From NCBI GenBank assembly GCA_017794705.1, contig CP051235.1, forward strand, positions 2,939,001 to 3,003,000: 64,000 nt of DNA. Direction: 5' to 3'. The position numbers and the translations under genes are program-made. The DNA is from Devosia sp. GTDB taxonomy: Bacteria; Pseudomonadota; Alphaproteobacteria; Rhizobiales; Devosiaceae. This document shows positions 26,844-35,618 of this stretch, piece by piece. Below the pieces are notes generated by a model, which saw only the letters and a program-made list of their open reading frames with translations, was not told the DNA's origin and made no database searches. Position 1 is the first letter of the stretch. The number at the start of each line of letters is the position of its first letter.

Positions 26844-28130
26844 TCAGCCGAAATGTTTCTGGGCGAGTTCCAGGAACCTGTGGCCACGTTCCTCGAAATT
26901 GTTGAACTGATTGTAGGAGGGGGCGCCCGGCGACAGGATGAGGGCGTCAAAGGTTTCCGGTGATTTGATGACTTGTTCGAAAAGCTCATCGAGCGAGCTC
27001 ACGCGGGTGGCCGGATAGGGCAGCGCCTCGATGTTGAGCGCATCGGCGATGCGGTGGCCGGTATCGGGCAACAGCCACAGGTGGGTGAGCGGCGCGGCGG
27101 GCAGGCGGGCGATGAGATCGTCATAGTTCTGGCCGCGGTCGAAGCCGCCGACGATGAGTGCCACCTTGCCATGCGGGTAGGCGGCCATGGCGGCCTTGGT
27201 GGCCTCGGGGTTGGTCGAGATTGAATCGTTGACGAAGGCCTTGCCGCCGTGACGCACTTCCTGCAGCCGGTGCGGCAGGGGCTCGAACCGGGCGATGCCT
27301 TCGACGATGGCATCTTCTGTGGCGCCTGCATCAAGGGCGATGCGGGCCATGACGCCAGCGTTGGCGAGGTTATGGGCGCCAATGAGGGCGGAGCGTTTGG
27401 CGGCTTCGGCCATGCGGACCGACAAGGTGAAGGGCAACAGCGGGAGTTGCCGGTTCTGTTTCAGATTGAGTTTTTTGAGTTTCGGATGGGCGGCGGCCTG
27501 GGCGCTCAGCGCATAGGTGACGGGCTTGTCGCGGACCAGCAGGTTGAGCTTGTCGCGGAAGTAATTGTCCTCGCCTTCGTGCCAATCGAGGTGCTCGGGA
27601 TAAAGGCTGACGACGGCGCAATAGTCTGGTTGCAGTTCAAGATCGGAGCATTGGTAGGACGAAAGCTCGAGCACCTGCCAGTCGTGCGCGTTGAGATCCA
27701 GCGGGGGCAGGCCAATGTTGCCGCCCAGGCCCGCGTCAAAACCGGCGGCAACCAGCATTGTGTGCAACAGTTTGGCGGAGGTAGACTTGCCCTTGGTGCC
27801 GGTGACGGCGATCACCTTTGCGTCGCCGCGCTGGAAACGGGACCAGAGATTGATGTTGGTGGTCACGGAGATGCCGGCTTCGCGGGCGGCGATCAGCGTG
27901 GGCTTGTAAATCGAGACGCCGGCGGAGCGCACGATCAGCTTGAACTTTTTGTCGGTGATGGCCTGGGGCAGGTCGGCGATCGGCAGAACTTGTGTGTCCG
28001 TGATCTCGGCATCGTCCTTGTCGGAGGTGACAAAGACCTCGAGGTCAGGCGCGGTCGAGGCAAGGAAGCGGCGGGTAGACTTGCCTTCGCGTCCGCCGCC
28101 GTAGAGCAGGACCGGTCCTTCAAGCTGCAT
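26844..28130 (-). CDS. murD2: UDP-MurNAc-L-alanine:glutamate ligase, MurD2-type
   Basis: 428 residues, slightly short for classical MurD. Mur-ligase features: VTGTKGKSTSAKLLHT (ATP loop, 109-124), ELSSYQ and YPEHLDWHEGEDNYFRDKLN. Near the C-terminus is ALILSPGAPSYNQFNNFEERGHRF. The gene overlaps murL by 11 bp. In Xanthomonas, MurD2 adds L-Glu rather than D-Glu and MurL then epimerises the terminal residue (established knowledge). The linkage here argues for the same pair, so I assign MurD2 rather than housekeeping MurD; L-Glu specificity is inference. Confidence 0.85.
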   Translation of the reverse strand: MQLEGPVLLYGGGREGKSTRRFLASTAPDLEVFVTSDKDDAEITDTQVLPIADLPQAITDKKFKLIVRSAGVSIYKPTLIAAREAGISVTTNINLWSRFQRGDAKVIAVTGTKGKSTSAKLLHTMLVAAGFDAGLGGNIGLPPLDLNAHDWQVLELSSYQCSDLELQPDYCAVVSLYPEHLDWHEGEDNYFRDKLNLLVRDKPVTYALSAQAAAHPKLKKLNLKQNRQLPLLPFTLSVRMAEAAKRSALIGAHNLANAGVMARIALDAGATEDAIVEGIARFEPLPHRLQEVRHGGKAFVNDSISTNPEATKAAMAAYPHGKVALIVGGFDRGQNYDDLIARLPAAPLTHLWLLPDTGHRIADALNIEALPYPATRVSSLDELFEQVIKSPETFDALILSPGAPSYNQFNNFEERGHRFLELAQKHFG

Positions 28131-29439
28131 TTTTGGCGACCTTTGCGGCCAGTTGATCCGGCACCAGATGAGTATCGCTGTCGCGCATCAGGTCCGTCCA
28201 TGCCGATTCCAGCTTTTGCGCACCATATTGTTTGAGCAGTTCGTCGTGGAGGGTTTTGACGATTGCGGTGCCGGACCAGGCGGGGGCGCTGGTCAGGCGA
28301 TAAAGGCTGGCGGCGGCTTCGAGTATTTCCCCGACACATTCCCAGGGTTTCTGGCCGGCGAGACCGGCCAGTTCGCGGTACGCGTCAAGGTGCCGGGACT
28401 GGTCGAGCAGGTTCTGACCGAAAATGGCGTTGAGCCGTTCGGAGGCCATGAAGGGGGCGAGGATCAAAAAGACGAAGTGGCACTTCGGACAGTCGCCGCA
28501 CCACAGTTCGCCTTCGTGCCCGGCGAGGCGGAAATTGCGATTGCAGCTGGAAAAGACCCGGTCGAAGCGGGTTTCCTCGGCAAACAGGCTGGCAATGCGG
28601 GTTTCGGAATAGGGGCGCAGCAGGGAGAAATAGGTGAGGGCGCCGCCGGTGGTTTCGGCAAGCGCGGCAGCGATCAGGCGCTCGGCGTCGAGCGACTTGG
28701 AATGCTGGTGGTTGACCTCGCGGCCGTCGTGGACCTGATTGCCCTCGCTGGCGGAGCGCTCGTTGGACAGGATGATCGTGCCGTAGCCGAACAAGAGCGC
28801 AGTCAGCCCGGCGATCATGGAATTGATGGCGGTAACCGGCACGTGGCCGTCGAAATAGCCGGGCTGCTTGGCCAGCCGGATCATTTCGGGGTCGAGTGTG
28901 CGGGTGATGTATAGTGGTGGTTTGCCGATCCTGTCGACTGAAGTCAGGATCGGGCCCTTCGGATTGACGGCGAAAGGGGTGAAATCGGCATTGGCATGCT
29001 CGAGCAGTTGCACGGAAACGAGTGAATCCTTGCCGCCGCCGATGGGGAGCAAAATGCGGGTGCCGAGGGAAGGTGCTGAAGCGGGCGTGGCTTCGGCGAA
29101 GTCAAACCCGATCTTGCCGAAACGGCTGAGCTGGTTGCGGGCGTAGAATTCGCCAAGCCCGTTCTCGTAGACGTCGCGGACAAGGGATTGCTGGGCCGGG
29201 GTGAGGGCAACGCCATCGCCCTTGATCTGTTCAGGGGCCGTGAGCTTGAAATAGCTGGTGCCGAGGACGGCGGCGGCGAGGTCGAGCAGCAGCGCGAAAC
29301 TGGCGGTTTCTGCTGCTTCCGCTTCAAAACCTGACGGGAACCTGAGCGTCTCTGCGAACTGGAGTTCGTCGAGCCTGTAGGAGAAACGGACGGTGCCGGT
29401 GGCGGGGTCGAACTGAGGTTTTTCGATGACGAAGGTCAT
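28120..29439 (-). CDS. murL: UDP-MurNAc-L-Ala-L-Glu epimerase, MurL-type
   Basis: 439 residues. The ATP-pyrophosphatase-like loop LPIGGGKDSLVS spans 131-142, and a Cys cluster ELWCGDCPKCHFVFL lies in the C-terminal half, as in MurL. SNERSASEGNQVHDGREVNHQHSKS is another family-like signature. MurL uses ATP to invert the terminal L-Glu of UDP-MurNAc-L-Ala-L-Glu, an alternative to glutamate racemase. It is followed by murD2 (11 bp overlap) and preceded by a phosphoesterase gene with an 8 bp gap, all on the minus strand. Confidence 0.85.
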   Translation of the reverse strand: MTFVIEKPQFDPATGTVRFSYRLDELQFAETLRFPSGFEAEAAETASFALLLDLAAAVLGTSYFKLTAPEQIKGDGVALTPAQQSLVRDVYENGLGEFYARNQLSRFGKIGFDFAEATPASAPSLGTRILLPIGGGKDSLVSVQLLEHANADFTPFAVNPKGPILTSVDRIGKPPLYITRTLDPEMIRLAKQPGYFDGHVPVTAINSMIAGLTALLFGYGTIILSNERSASEGNQVHDGREVNHQHSKSLDAERLIAAALAETTGGALTYFSLLRPYSETRIASLFAEETRFDRVFSSCNRNFRLAGHEGELWCGDCPKCHFVFLILAPFMASERLNAIFGQNLLDQSRHLDAYRELAGLAGQKPWECVGEILEAAASLYRLTSAPAWSGTAIVKTLHDELLKQYGAQKLESAWTDLMRDSDTHLVPDQLAAKVAKNAA

Positions 29440-29447
29440 GCGGCCGC

Positions 29448-30332
29448 CTAGATGATGCGCACTTGCAGGCGCTGAACGATGTCATCGCCTATGCGCTGAT
29501 ACCCGAATTCGCGCATGGTGCAAGACCAGCCTGAATGGGCACGCTGAATCTGGAACAGGTTATAGCGGGCGGGGGCCTCGAGATTGCCCGGCGCGGTGGA
29601 AGCGGCGGTGACACCGACGACAGGCACGGGTTTTGCGCCGCCTTCGATGGAATTGAGGCTGGAGTGGTGGGTGTGGCCGTGCAGGACCAGTTCGGCACCA
29701 TGCTCGATCACGGTGTTGCGGAAGCGGTTGATGCCGTAGAGGCGCTTGCGTTGGCCCAGACCCTGTACCGGCGGGTGATGGATCATGATGATGCGGAAGA
29801 AACCGGCGTCTTCCAGGACCTTGAGAACCCGGCCGAGGGCATCGGCCTGTGTCTGCGAAAAGCTGCCTGCCGAAATGAAAGGGGGCGTGGTGACGGCACT
29901 GGAGCAGCCGACGATGGCCACATCACCGACCCGGCGAACGTAGGGGAATGGATCTTCGTCCAGGGTTTCGCCGCTGGCATAGGCGCCGTAGGCCTGCATC
30001 GCGCGATCGACACCGTCGCGGACATAGGCGTCATGATTGCCGGGAATGAAGCCCACGCGCTCGGCGGGACCGAGGCGCTTCAGCCACTGCGCGGCGTACT
30101 GGATTTCCTCGGGCAGGGCGAGATTGACCAGGTCGCCGGTCACGGCGGTGAAATCAGGCCGTTGCTGGCGCAGGTGATGAGCGAGTTGATTGAGCGAATC
30201 GAGGCTCATCTGGCCGGTACGCCGCAGGCGCCAGTTGAGCCAGCCGGTGAGGCGCTTGTTCATGATATCGCGCGGTGCCACCTCCGGCATGACCGGGATA
30301 TGGACATCCGAGATGTGCGCGATTGTGTTCAT
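29448..30332 (-). CDS. Calcineurin-like metallophosphoesterase
   Basis: 294 residues from the ATG at 30332 (MNTIAHISDVHI); an ATG at 30344 is possible. Metal-binding signatures are present in order: DVHIP (DxH), GDLVN, GNHDA (GNHD), HHPP and GHTHHS (GHxH). These enzymes hydrolyse phosphodiesters or phosphomonoesters with a dinuclear metal site; the nucleotide or lipid substrate is unknown. It is the first gene of the minus-strand group with murL and murD2, raising a possible envelope-precursor role (inference). Confidence 0.88.
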   Translation of the reverse strand: MNTIAHISDVHIPVMPEVAPRDIMNKRLTGWLNWRLRRTGQMSLDSLNQLAHHLRQQRPDFTAVTGDLVNLALPEEIQYAAQWLKRLGPAERVGFIPGNHDAYVRDGVDRAMQAYGAYASGETLDEDPFPYVRRVGDVAIVGCSSAVTTPPFISAGSFSQTQADALGRVLKVLEDAGFFRIIMIHHPPVQGLGQRKRLYGINRFRNTVIEHGAELVLHGHTHHSSLNSIEGGAKPVPVVGVTAASTAPGNLEAPARYNLFQIQRAHSGWSCTMREFGYQRIGDDIVQRLQVRII

Positions 30333-30405
30333 GCAAGGTCTCATGCCACAAATCGGCGGCCAAACAAATCTGGGGGACCCGTTCTGCCAGACCGGCGGCG
30401 AAATT

Positions 30406-30897
30406 ATGTCCGAAATCCCGGGAAACATCCGATTCATGCCCAATTGGGAATTGCTGCGCGCCCGCGCCTTCTTGTTTGTATTCGGCAGCCTTCGGCGAAT
30501 GACGATGGGAGTGCGCGCGGCGATGGTGGATGGCGACAAGGTGTTCCTGGCGCGGCACGCCTATATTTCGGGCTGGCATCTGCCCGGTGGCGGCATTGAG
30601 GCGGGGGAGCCGGCGGCCTTGAGCCTTGAGCGCGAAGTGCTGGAGGAGACAGGGCATCAGCTGACCGGTCCGGGAGAATTGCACGCGATTTATCTCAATA
30701 CGCAGGCTTCAAGGCGGGACCATGTGCTGGTCTATGTGTGCCGGGACTTCGAGTTTGCATTCGAACGTAGGCCGGACCATGAAATAGCTGATCTGGGCTG
30801 GTTTGACCGGCATGAATTGCCCGACGGGACCACAGACGGCACGCGGCGGCGGCTGGAAGAGATTTTTGAAGGCATACGCCCGACGGACGAATGGTGA
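30406..30897 (+). CDS. Nudix domain hydrolase
   Basis: 163 residues from the ATG at 30406 (MSEIPGNIRFMPNWELL), with ATG at 30436 as an alternative. The Nudix box GGGIEAGEPAALSLEREVLEETGHQL is complete, including the REVLEETG metal-binding core. Flanking sequence (GWHLPGGG, DLGWFDRHELPDGT) suits a nucleoside-diphosphate-X hydrolase; the substrate is not predictable. It is divergent from the phosphoesterase gene. Confidence 0.88.
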   Translation: MSEIPGNIRFMPNWELLRARAFLFVFGSLRRMTMGVRAAMVDGDKVFLARHAYISGWHLPGGGIEAGEPAALSLEREVLEETGHQLTGPGELHAIYLNTQASRRDHVLVYVCRDFEFAFERRPDHEIADLGWFDRHELPDGTTDGTRRRLEEIFEGIRPTDEW

Positions 30898-30951
30898 GGT
30901 GCAGCAAGTGGACGGGTGGGCGAACCCGTGCTAATCAGCGCTTTCCACAAG

Positions 30952-30977
30952 GGAACTTCCGCATGACCGGAACGGTT
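30952..30977 (+). promoter_or_regulatory. Possible EcfG-type promoter before the GNAT gene
   Basis: GGAAC at 30952-30956, a 17 nt spacer and GGTT at 30974-30977. The -10 box fits GTT but not the preferred CGTT, so this is weaker than the two DUF3008 promoters. It lies 92 bp before the GNAT start. Confidence 0.3.
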
Positions 30978-31068
30978 GCACATACACGACGAGGCCGATG
31001 AGGCTCATCTCGCGGGTCGAAAATGATCCGCTTCTGCACGTGTTCAACCCTGTTCCGGAATTTGCCTG

Positions 31069-31629
31069 ATGACTGCCACTTCTGACAGCCACCCGACGCC
31101 CATCCCCTCTCCACCTCCATTTGCTGCCGCGCAGCCCGTTGCGCGCGCTGAAACGCGGGAAGATGCGGACTGGATCGCGCATCTGCATGAGCTGGCATTC
31201 GGGCCGGGCCGTTTCGCGCGGGCGGCTTTCCGGGTGCGTGAGCGGTTCGACATTGACCCCGACCTGTCGATGGTGGCCGAGATCGACGGCAAGCCGGTCA
31301 GTTCGGTATGGATGACGCCAATTTCGCTGAAAGGGGAAAACGGCTATCTGCTGGGCCCGCTGGCAACGGACCCCGCCTACCGGTCGAAGGGCGCCGGCAA
31401 GCTTTTGGTGCGGCTGGTGACCGAACGGGCACTGGCGCGGAACAATGGGGATTTCGTGCTGCTGGTGGGTGATCCACCCTATTACATGCCGCTCGGGTTC
31501 GATCCGACGACACCGGGCGCGATCATTTTTCCGGGGCCGGTCGATCCGACGCGAATACTGGCGCATTGCCGGGATCGTGATCATGCCCTCAAACTCAGCG
31601 GCACTCTGGCACCTTTTCGATCAGCATGA
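31069..31629 (+). CDS. GNAT family N-acetyltransferase
   Basis: 186 residues. After a Pro-rich N-terminus the GNAT fold shows LLGPLATDPAYRSKGAGKLLVRLV (acetyl-CoA loop, R/Q-x-x-G-x-G/A type) and FVLLVGDPPYYMPLGFDP. It resembles the YhbS-type subgroup of uncharacterised acetyltransferases. The ATG at 31069 gives the only full-length frame. It is followed 20 bp later by a second Nudix gene and cca, probably one transcript. Confidence 0.88.
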   Translation: MTATSDSHPTPIPSPPPFAAAQPVARAETREDADWIAHLHELAFGPGRFARAAFRVRERFDIDPDLSMVAEIDGKPVSSVWMTPISLKGENGYLLGPLATDPAYRSKGAGKLLVRLVTERALARNNGDFVLLVGDPPYYMPLGFDPTTPGAIIFPGPVDPTRILAHCRDRDHALKLSGTLAPFRSA

Positions 31630-31649
31630 ATCGGGGCTAATTTGCGCAG

Positions 31650-32270
31650 ATGGACGAAATGCAGATTCTGCGCATCAGGGACCGGCTGCTCCGGGAGCCG
31701 GACAGTCTTGAGAATGCGCATCAATTGACGCCGGAATGGATGCCCGATGTGCCGTTCAACGACGCGCCGGTGCCGGCGGCTGTGCTCATTGCGCTGGTGG
31801 TGCGCGATGAGGGCCCGACCATTGTCTATACGGAACGGTCGAGTTCGTTGCGCAAACACTCCGGCCAGATCGCCTTTCCAGGTGGACGGGTCGACGAGAC
31901 CGACGAGAATGTCGCCGCAGCGGCGCTGCGTGAGGCGCAAGAAGAAATCGCGCTCGATCCAGAGGATGCCGAGGTGATCGGGTACATGCCGCCGATGTTC
32001 ACCGGCACGAATTTTCTGATCACGCCGGTGGTGGCGGTGGCGCGGCCACGAAATGCCTTTGTGGCGAACCCGGCCGAGGTGAATGACGTGTTCGAGGTGC
32101 CTTTGGCTACCGTGGCGGACGTCAGGAGCTACAGCAAGTTCACTGTCAAACACCGCGGGCAGGAACACTGGACCTGGCAGCTGGACCACGAAAGGCATCA
32201 TATCTGGGGGATCACCGCCAACCTGACCCATCAGTTCCGCGAACTGGCGCTGGACGAGGTGGCGGCATGA
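31650..32270 (+). CDS. CoA pyrophosphatase (Nudix)
   Basis: 206 residues. LRKHSGQIAFPGGRVDETDENV is the combined NuCoA motif and start of the Nudix box; AALREAQEEIAL completes it. This pattern marks CoA/acyl-CoA diphosphatases that release 4'-phosphopantetheine and 3',5'-ADP. C-terminal HRGQEHWTWQLDHERHHIWGITANL is typical of the same group. The stop overlaps the start of cca by 4 bp. Confidence 0.9.
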   Translation: MDEMQILRIRDRLLREPDSLENAHQLTPEWMPDVPFNDAPVPAAVLIALVVRDEGPTIVYTERSSSLRKHSGQIAFPGGRVDETDENVAAAALREAQEEIALDPEDAEVIGYMPPMFTGTNFLITPVVAVARPRNAFVANPAEVNDVFEVPLATVADVRSYSKFTVKHRGQEHWTWQLDHERHHIWGITANLTHQFRELALDEVAA

Positions 32271-33481
32271 TCGCCCGGCACGATGCGATTGTGCGGCTTC
32301 GGGCGGCGCGCTGGGTGCGCGACCCGGACACGCAGGAAATCTTCAAGGTGCTGGATGGGCTGTCCGACCGGACACGGGCGGTTGGCGGGGTGGTGCGCGA
32401 CACGATCCTGGGGCGTTATTCGATGCGGACCGACATGGACCTTGCGACCGAACTGCCGCCCAAGGAGGTGATGGCGCGGGCGCAGGCGGCGGGCATGTCA
32501 TGCTATCCAACGGGCATCGCGCACGGCACGGTGACGGTGCGCAACAAACAGGCGACGGTGGAAGTCACGACGTTGAGGCAGGACGTCAAGACTGACGGAC
32601 GGCATGCGATCGTCAGCTTCGGCAAGGACTGGACCGAGGATGCACGCCGGCGCGACTTCACCATCAACGCGCTTTACTCAAGCATGAATGGCGGTCTGCA
32701 TGATCCGCTGGGGGGACTGGAGGACCTGCTGGCGGGGCGCGTGCGGTTCATCGGCGATCCGGACCAGCGGCTGGCCGAGGATTATCTCAGGGTCTACCGG
32801 TTTTTCCGCTTCACGGCTGGATATGGCGGGGTGCGCTGCGATCCGGACGGGCTGGCGGCCTGTGCGCGGGCGGCCAACAAGCTGGGGCAATTGTCGGCGG
32901 AACGGGTCGGCACCGAAATGATGAAGATGCTGTCGCTGCAGACCGTGGCGGCGGCGCTGGCGCAGATGACCAAGTCGGGCATCATGAGCTTTTCAATCAA
33001 GGTACTGCGGGCGCTGTCGCATTATGAGGACATGACCTCGTCGCCGGTGTCGCTGGCCCGGCTGGCCATCCTGTTCCAGCAGAAAAAGCCCGAGGAATGG
33101 CAGGCGGCCTGGCGCCTGTCGAACGCGGCGGTGAGCGAGGCCGCGGAGATTTGCGCCGGTGCTGATCTGGCCGTGGCGGGGGACTTTTACGGGCTGGCGT
33201 ACCGACACGGGCGATTGGGTGCGGTGGCGTTGACCGTCGCGGCGGCGGTCGATGACTGGACGCTCAGGCAATATCAGAAAGCGGTGGAAACCTACCGCTC
33301 GATCAGCGTGCCGCGCTTTCCGATCAACGGCGATGATCTTGTGGAACTGGGGCTGGCGCAGGGACCGCAACTGGGCAAGGCGCTGCGCCGGATCGAAAAG
33401 GACTGGGTGCAATCCGGATTTGCCATGGACCGCGAGGATCTGCTCAACCGGCTTCGGGACTATTACTCGCTGCCGATTTGA
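32267..33481 (+). CDS. cca: CCA tRNA nucleotidyltransferase
   Basis: 404 residues. GGVVRDTILG (nucleotide-binding), DMDLATELPP (metal-binding DxD), ATVEVTTLRQD, and RRDFTINALYSS are the class II CCA-enzyme signatures. It adds or repairs the 3' CCA end of tRNA. Its ATG overlaps the CoA pyrophosphatase stop. It is convergent with hemF, with only 4 bp between stops. Confidence 0.94.
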   Translation: MIARHDAIVRLRAARWVRDPDTQEIFKVLDGLSDRTRAVGGVVRDTILGRYSMRTDMDLATELPPKEVMARAQAAGMSCYPTGIAHGTVTVRNKQATVEVTTLRQDVKTDGRHAIVSFGKDWTEDARRRDFTINALYSSMNGGLHDPLGGLEDLLAGRVRFIGDPDQRLAEDYLRVYRFFRFTAGYGGVRCDPDGLAACARAANKLGQLSAERVGTEMMKMLSLQTVAAALAQMTKSGIMSFSIKVLRALSHYEDMTSSPVSLARLAILFQQKKPEEWQAAWRLSNAAVSEAAEICAGADLAVAGDFYGLAYRHGRLGAVALTVAAAVDDWTLRQYQKAVETYRSISVPRFPINGDDLVELGLAQGPQLGKALRRIEKDWVQSGFAMDREDLLNRLRDYYSLPI

Positions 33482-33485
33482 TGGC

Positions 33486-34367
33486 TCAGGGCCATTTGAC
33501 GGCAGGCGGCATGGAGCTGAGGATCGATTTCACGTTGCCGCCGGTCTTGAGGCCAAACATGGTGCCGCGATCGTAGAGCAGGTTGAATTCGACATAGCGG
33601 CCGCGGCGGATGAGCTGCTCGTCACGGTCTTCGGGCGTCCAGTCGGTTTCAAAATTGCGCCGGACCAGTTGCGGATAGACATCCCTGAAGCTGGTGCCGA
33701 CATCTTTTGTGAAGGCGAAATCAGCGTCCCAGTCGCCTGAACTGTGGCGGTCGTAGAAGATACCACCGATGCCACGCGGCTCGTTGCGGTGGGCGAGGTG
33801 GAAATATTCGTCGCACCAGACCTTGTAGCGCTGATAGTCGACGCCGGGATGGGGAACACAGGCGGCCTGCATGGCGGCGTGGAAATCCTGGCTGTCCGGG
33901 TCGATTTGGGTGCGGCGGCGGTCGAGGACCGGGGTGAGATCAGCACCGCCGCCGAACCAGCATTCTGAAGTGACGATCATGCGGGTGTTCATATGCACGG
34001 CGGGGACGTTTGGGTTCCAGGGGTGGGCGATGAGCGAAATGCCGGCGGCCCAGAATTCCGCGCCGTTTTCGGTGCCCGGCATCTGTTTGGCGAATTCGGG
34101 AGAGAACTGGCCGTGGACGACCGAAATGTGAACGCCGGCCTTTTCGAAGACTCGGCCATGCAGCATGCCCATTTCGCCACCACCGCCCGGGGCGCCGGTG
34201 TGATCGGTGCGGTCCCAGGGTTCGATCTCGAACTTGCCGACGGGTTCGCTGCTGCTGGTCAGCTCTGACTCAAGCGTTTCAAACTCGGCGCAAATCTGGT
34301 CGCGAAGGGTGCGAAACCATTGGGCGGCCGTCTGTTTTTTGGTCTCGATGTCAGCAGGCAGGGTCAT
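33486..34367 (-). CDS. hemF: Oxygen-dependent coproporphyrinogen III oxidase
   Basis: 293 residues, normal HemF length. [53 protein letters not shown] and [24 protein letters not shown] are family signatures, with the conserved His and Asp ligands. It oxidatively decarboxylates coproporphyrinogen III to protoporphyrinogen IX in aerobic heme synthesis. The start overlaps the end of trmL by 4 bp. Confidence 0.95.
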   Translation of the reverse strand: MTLPADIETKKQTAAQWFRTLRDQICAEFETLESELTSSSEPVGKFEIEPWDRTDHTGAPGGGGEMGMLHGRVFEKAGVHISVVHGQFSPEFAKQMPGTENGAEFWAAGISLIAHPWNPNVPAVHMNTRMIVTSECWFGGGADLTPVLDRRRTQIDPDSQDFHAAMQAACVPHPGVDYQRYKVWCDEYFHLAHRNEPRGIGGIFYDRHSSGDWDADFAFTKDVGTSFRDVYPQLVRRNFETDWTPEDRDEQLIRRGRYVEFNLLYDRGTMFGLKTGGNVKSILSSMPPAVKWP

Positions 34368-34834
34368 TGCAGTCCTTGAAATTGATGTGTATGGCGCATG
34401 GCTTCCGCCAGCACCACCGCGGCGGACAGGGCGACGTTGATCGAGCGCAGTTCGGGCCGCATGGGAATGCGGACTTTCGCCGCACAGCGGGCCGCGACCT
34501 CGTCGGGAACACCGGCACTTTCGCGGCCGACCATGAGCACATCGCCGGGCTGATATGCAGATTCATAGGCGGAGGCATCCGTCTTGGTTGTCAGGAGCAC
34601 CAGCCGCCGGTCTTCAGCGGCGCACCAGTCTTCAAACTGTGCAAAACTGGCGTGCTCGCTGTACGCGGCGAATTCGGCATAGTCCATGGCGGCGCGCCTG
34701 AAATTCCTGTCACTGAATCCGAACCCGGTGGGGTGAATGATGTGGGCGTGGACGCCCCAGCAGGCGCCAAGACGCAGTAGCGTTCCGGTGTTCTGGGGGA
34801 TGTCGGGCTGATAGAGCGCGAGGTCGATGGTCAT
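34364..34834 (-). CDS. trmL: tRNA (cytidine/uridine-34-2'-O)-methyltransferase
   Basis: 156 residues from the ATG at 34834 ([20 protein letters not shown]); longer frames are rejected. [31 protein letters not shown] and [23 protein letters not shown] are SPOUT knot-fold signatures. It methylates the wobble ribose of tRNALeu isoacceptors using SAM. It leads a two-gene unit with hemF. Confidence 0.92.
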   Translation of the reverse strand: MTIDLALYQPDIPQNTGTLLRLGACWGVHAHIIHPTGFGFSDRNFRRAAMDYAEFAAYSEHASFAQFEDWCAAEDRRLVLLTTKTDASAYESAYQPGDVLMVGRESAGVPDEVAARCAAKVRIPMRPELRSINVALSAAVVLAEAMRHTHQFQGLQ

Positions 34835-35079
34835 GGGGCTCGGAACGCGGGGAACGGGATGGATGTGCCGCCCCGAATTTGCCGGTTGCCGCACAAATGA
34901 GGGTATAGTGTCGCATGCGGGCTTTGTCACCGTTGCCAAGGCTGGACAAGCGCTGGTGACAGTGCAAAAAGACGCGCAAACCGTCCGTTCAGGCGTTCGG
35001 TGGGCCGATTCGCATGTGTCGCTCTGAGACTGGCGAAATCGGGGGGTTAGAGACACTATTTCGGGCAGGGATTGATACT

Positions 35080-35604
35080 GTGGCGAGTGAAGCAACAACC
35101 GAAACGACCAAGCGCGACTTTTTGTTCGTCGCAACGGGCGCCGTTGGCGCGGTCGCTGTAGCGGGGGCTGTGTGGCCCCTGATTGACCAGATGAACCCGG
35201 ACGCATCCGTCCTGGCGCTGGCTTCCATCGAATATGATCTCAGCTCTATCGAGGTGGGCCAGTCCGTGACGATCAAGTGGCGCGGGCTTCCGGTGTTCAT
35301 CCGGCATCGCACGCAGGCCGAGATTGACGAAGCGCGGGCGGTTCCCTTGAGCGAGCTGAAGGATCCGGCAACGGACGAAGAGCGCACCAAACCGGGACAT
35401 GAGCAGTGGCTGATCATGATCGCCAACTGTACGCATCTTGGTTGCGTGCCGGTGGGTGAAGCAGGTGACTTTGATGGCTGGTTCTGCCCCTGCCACGGGT
35501 CGCACTATGATACGGCGGGCCGTATCCGCAGGGGTCCTGCGCCGGCCAACCTGGTGCTGCCAGACTATGAATTCGTGAGCGATACGCTCGTTCAGATCGG
35601 TTAA
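35080..35604 (+). CDS. petA: Ubiquinol-cytochrome c reductase iron-sulfur (Rieske) subunit
   Basis: 174 residues from a GTG at 35080 preceded by GGGCAGGG; a longer frame to 35014 adds non-homologous residues. A twin-Arg-like [11 protein letters not shown] leads into a single membrane anchor. The Rieske cluster ligands lie in [10 protein letters not shown] and [10 protein letters not shown]. It carries electrons from quinol to cytochrome c1 in the bc1 complex. First gene of petABC. Confidence 0.95.
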   Translation: MASEATTETTKRDFLFVATGAVGAVAVAGAVWPLIDQMNPDASVLALASIEYDLSSIEVGQSVTIKWRGLPVFIRHRTQAEIDEARAVPLSELKDPATDEERTKPGHEQWLIMIANCTHLGCVPVGEAGDFDGWFCPCHGSHYDTAGRIRRGPAPANLVLPDYEFVSDTLVQIG

Positions 35605-35618
35605 CAGGGGGCTTTCCG

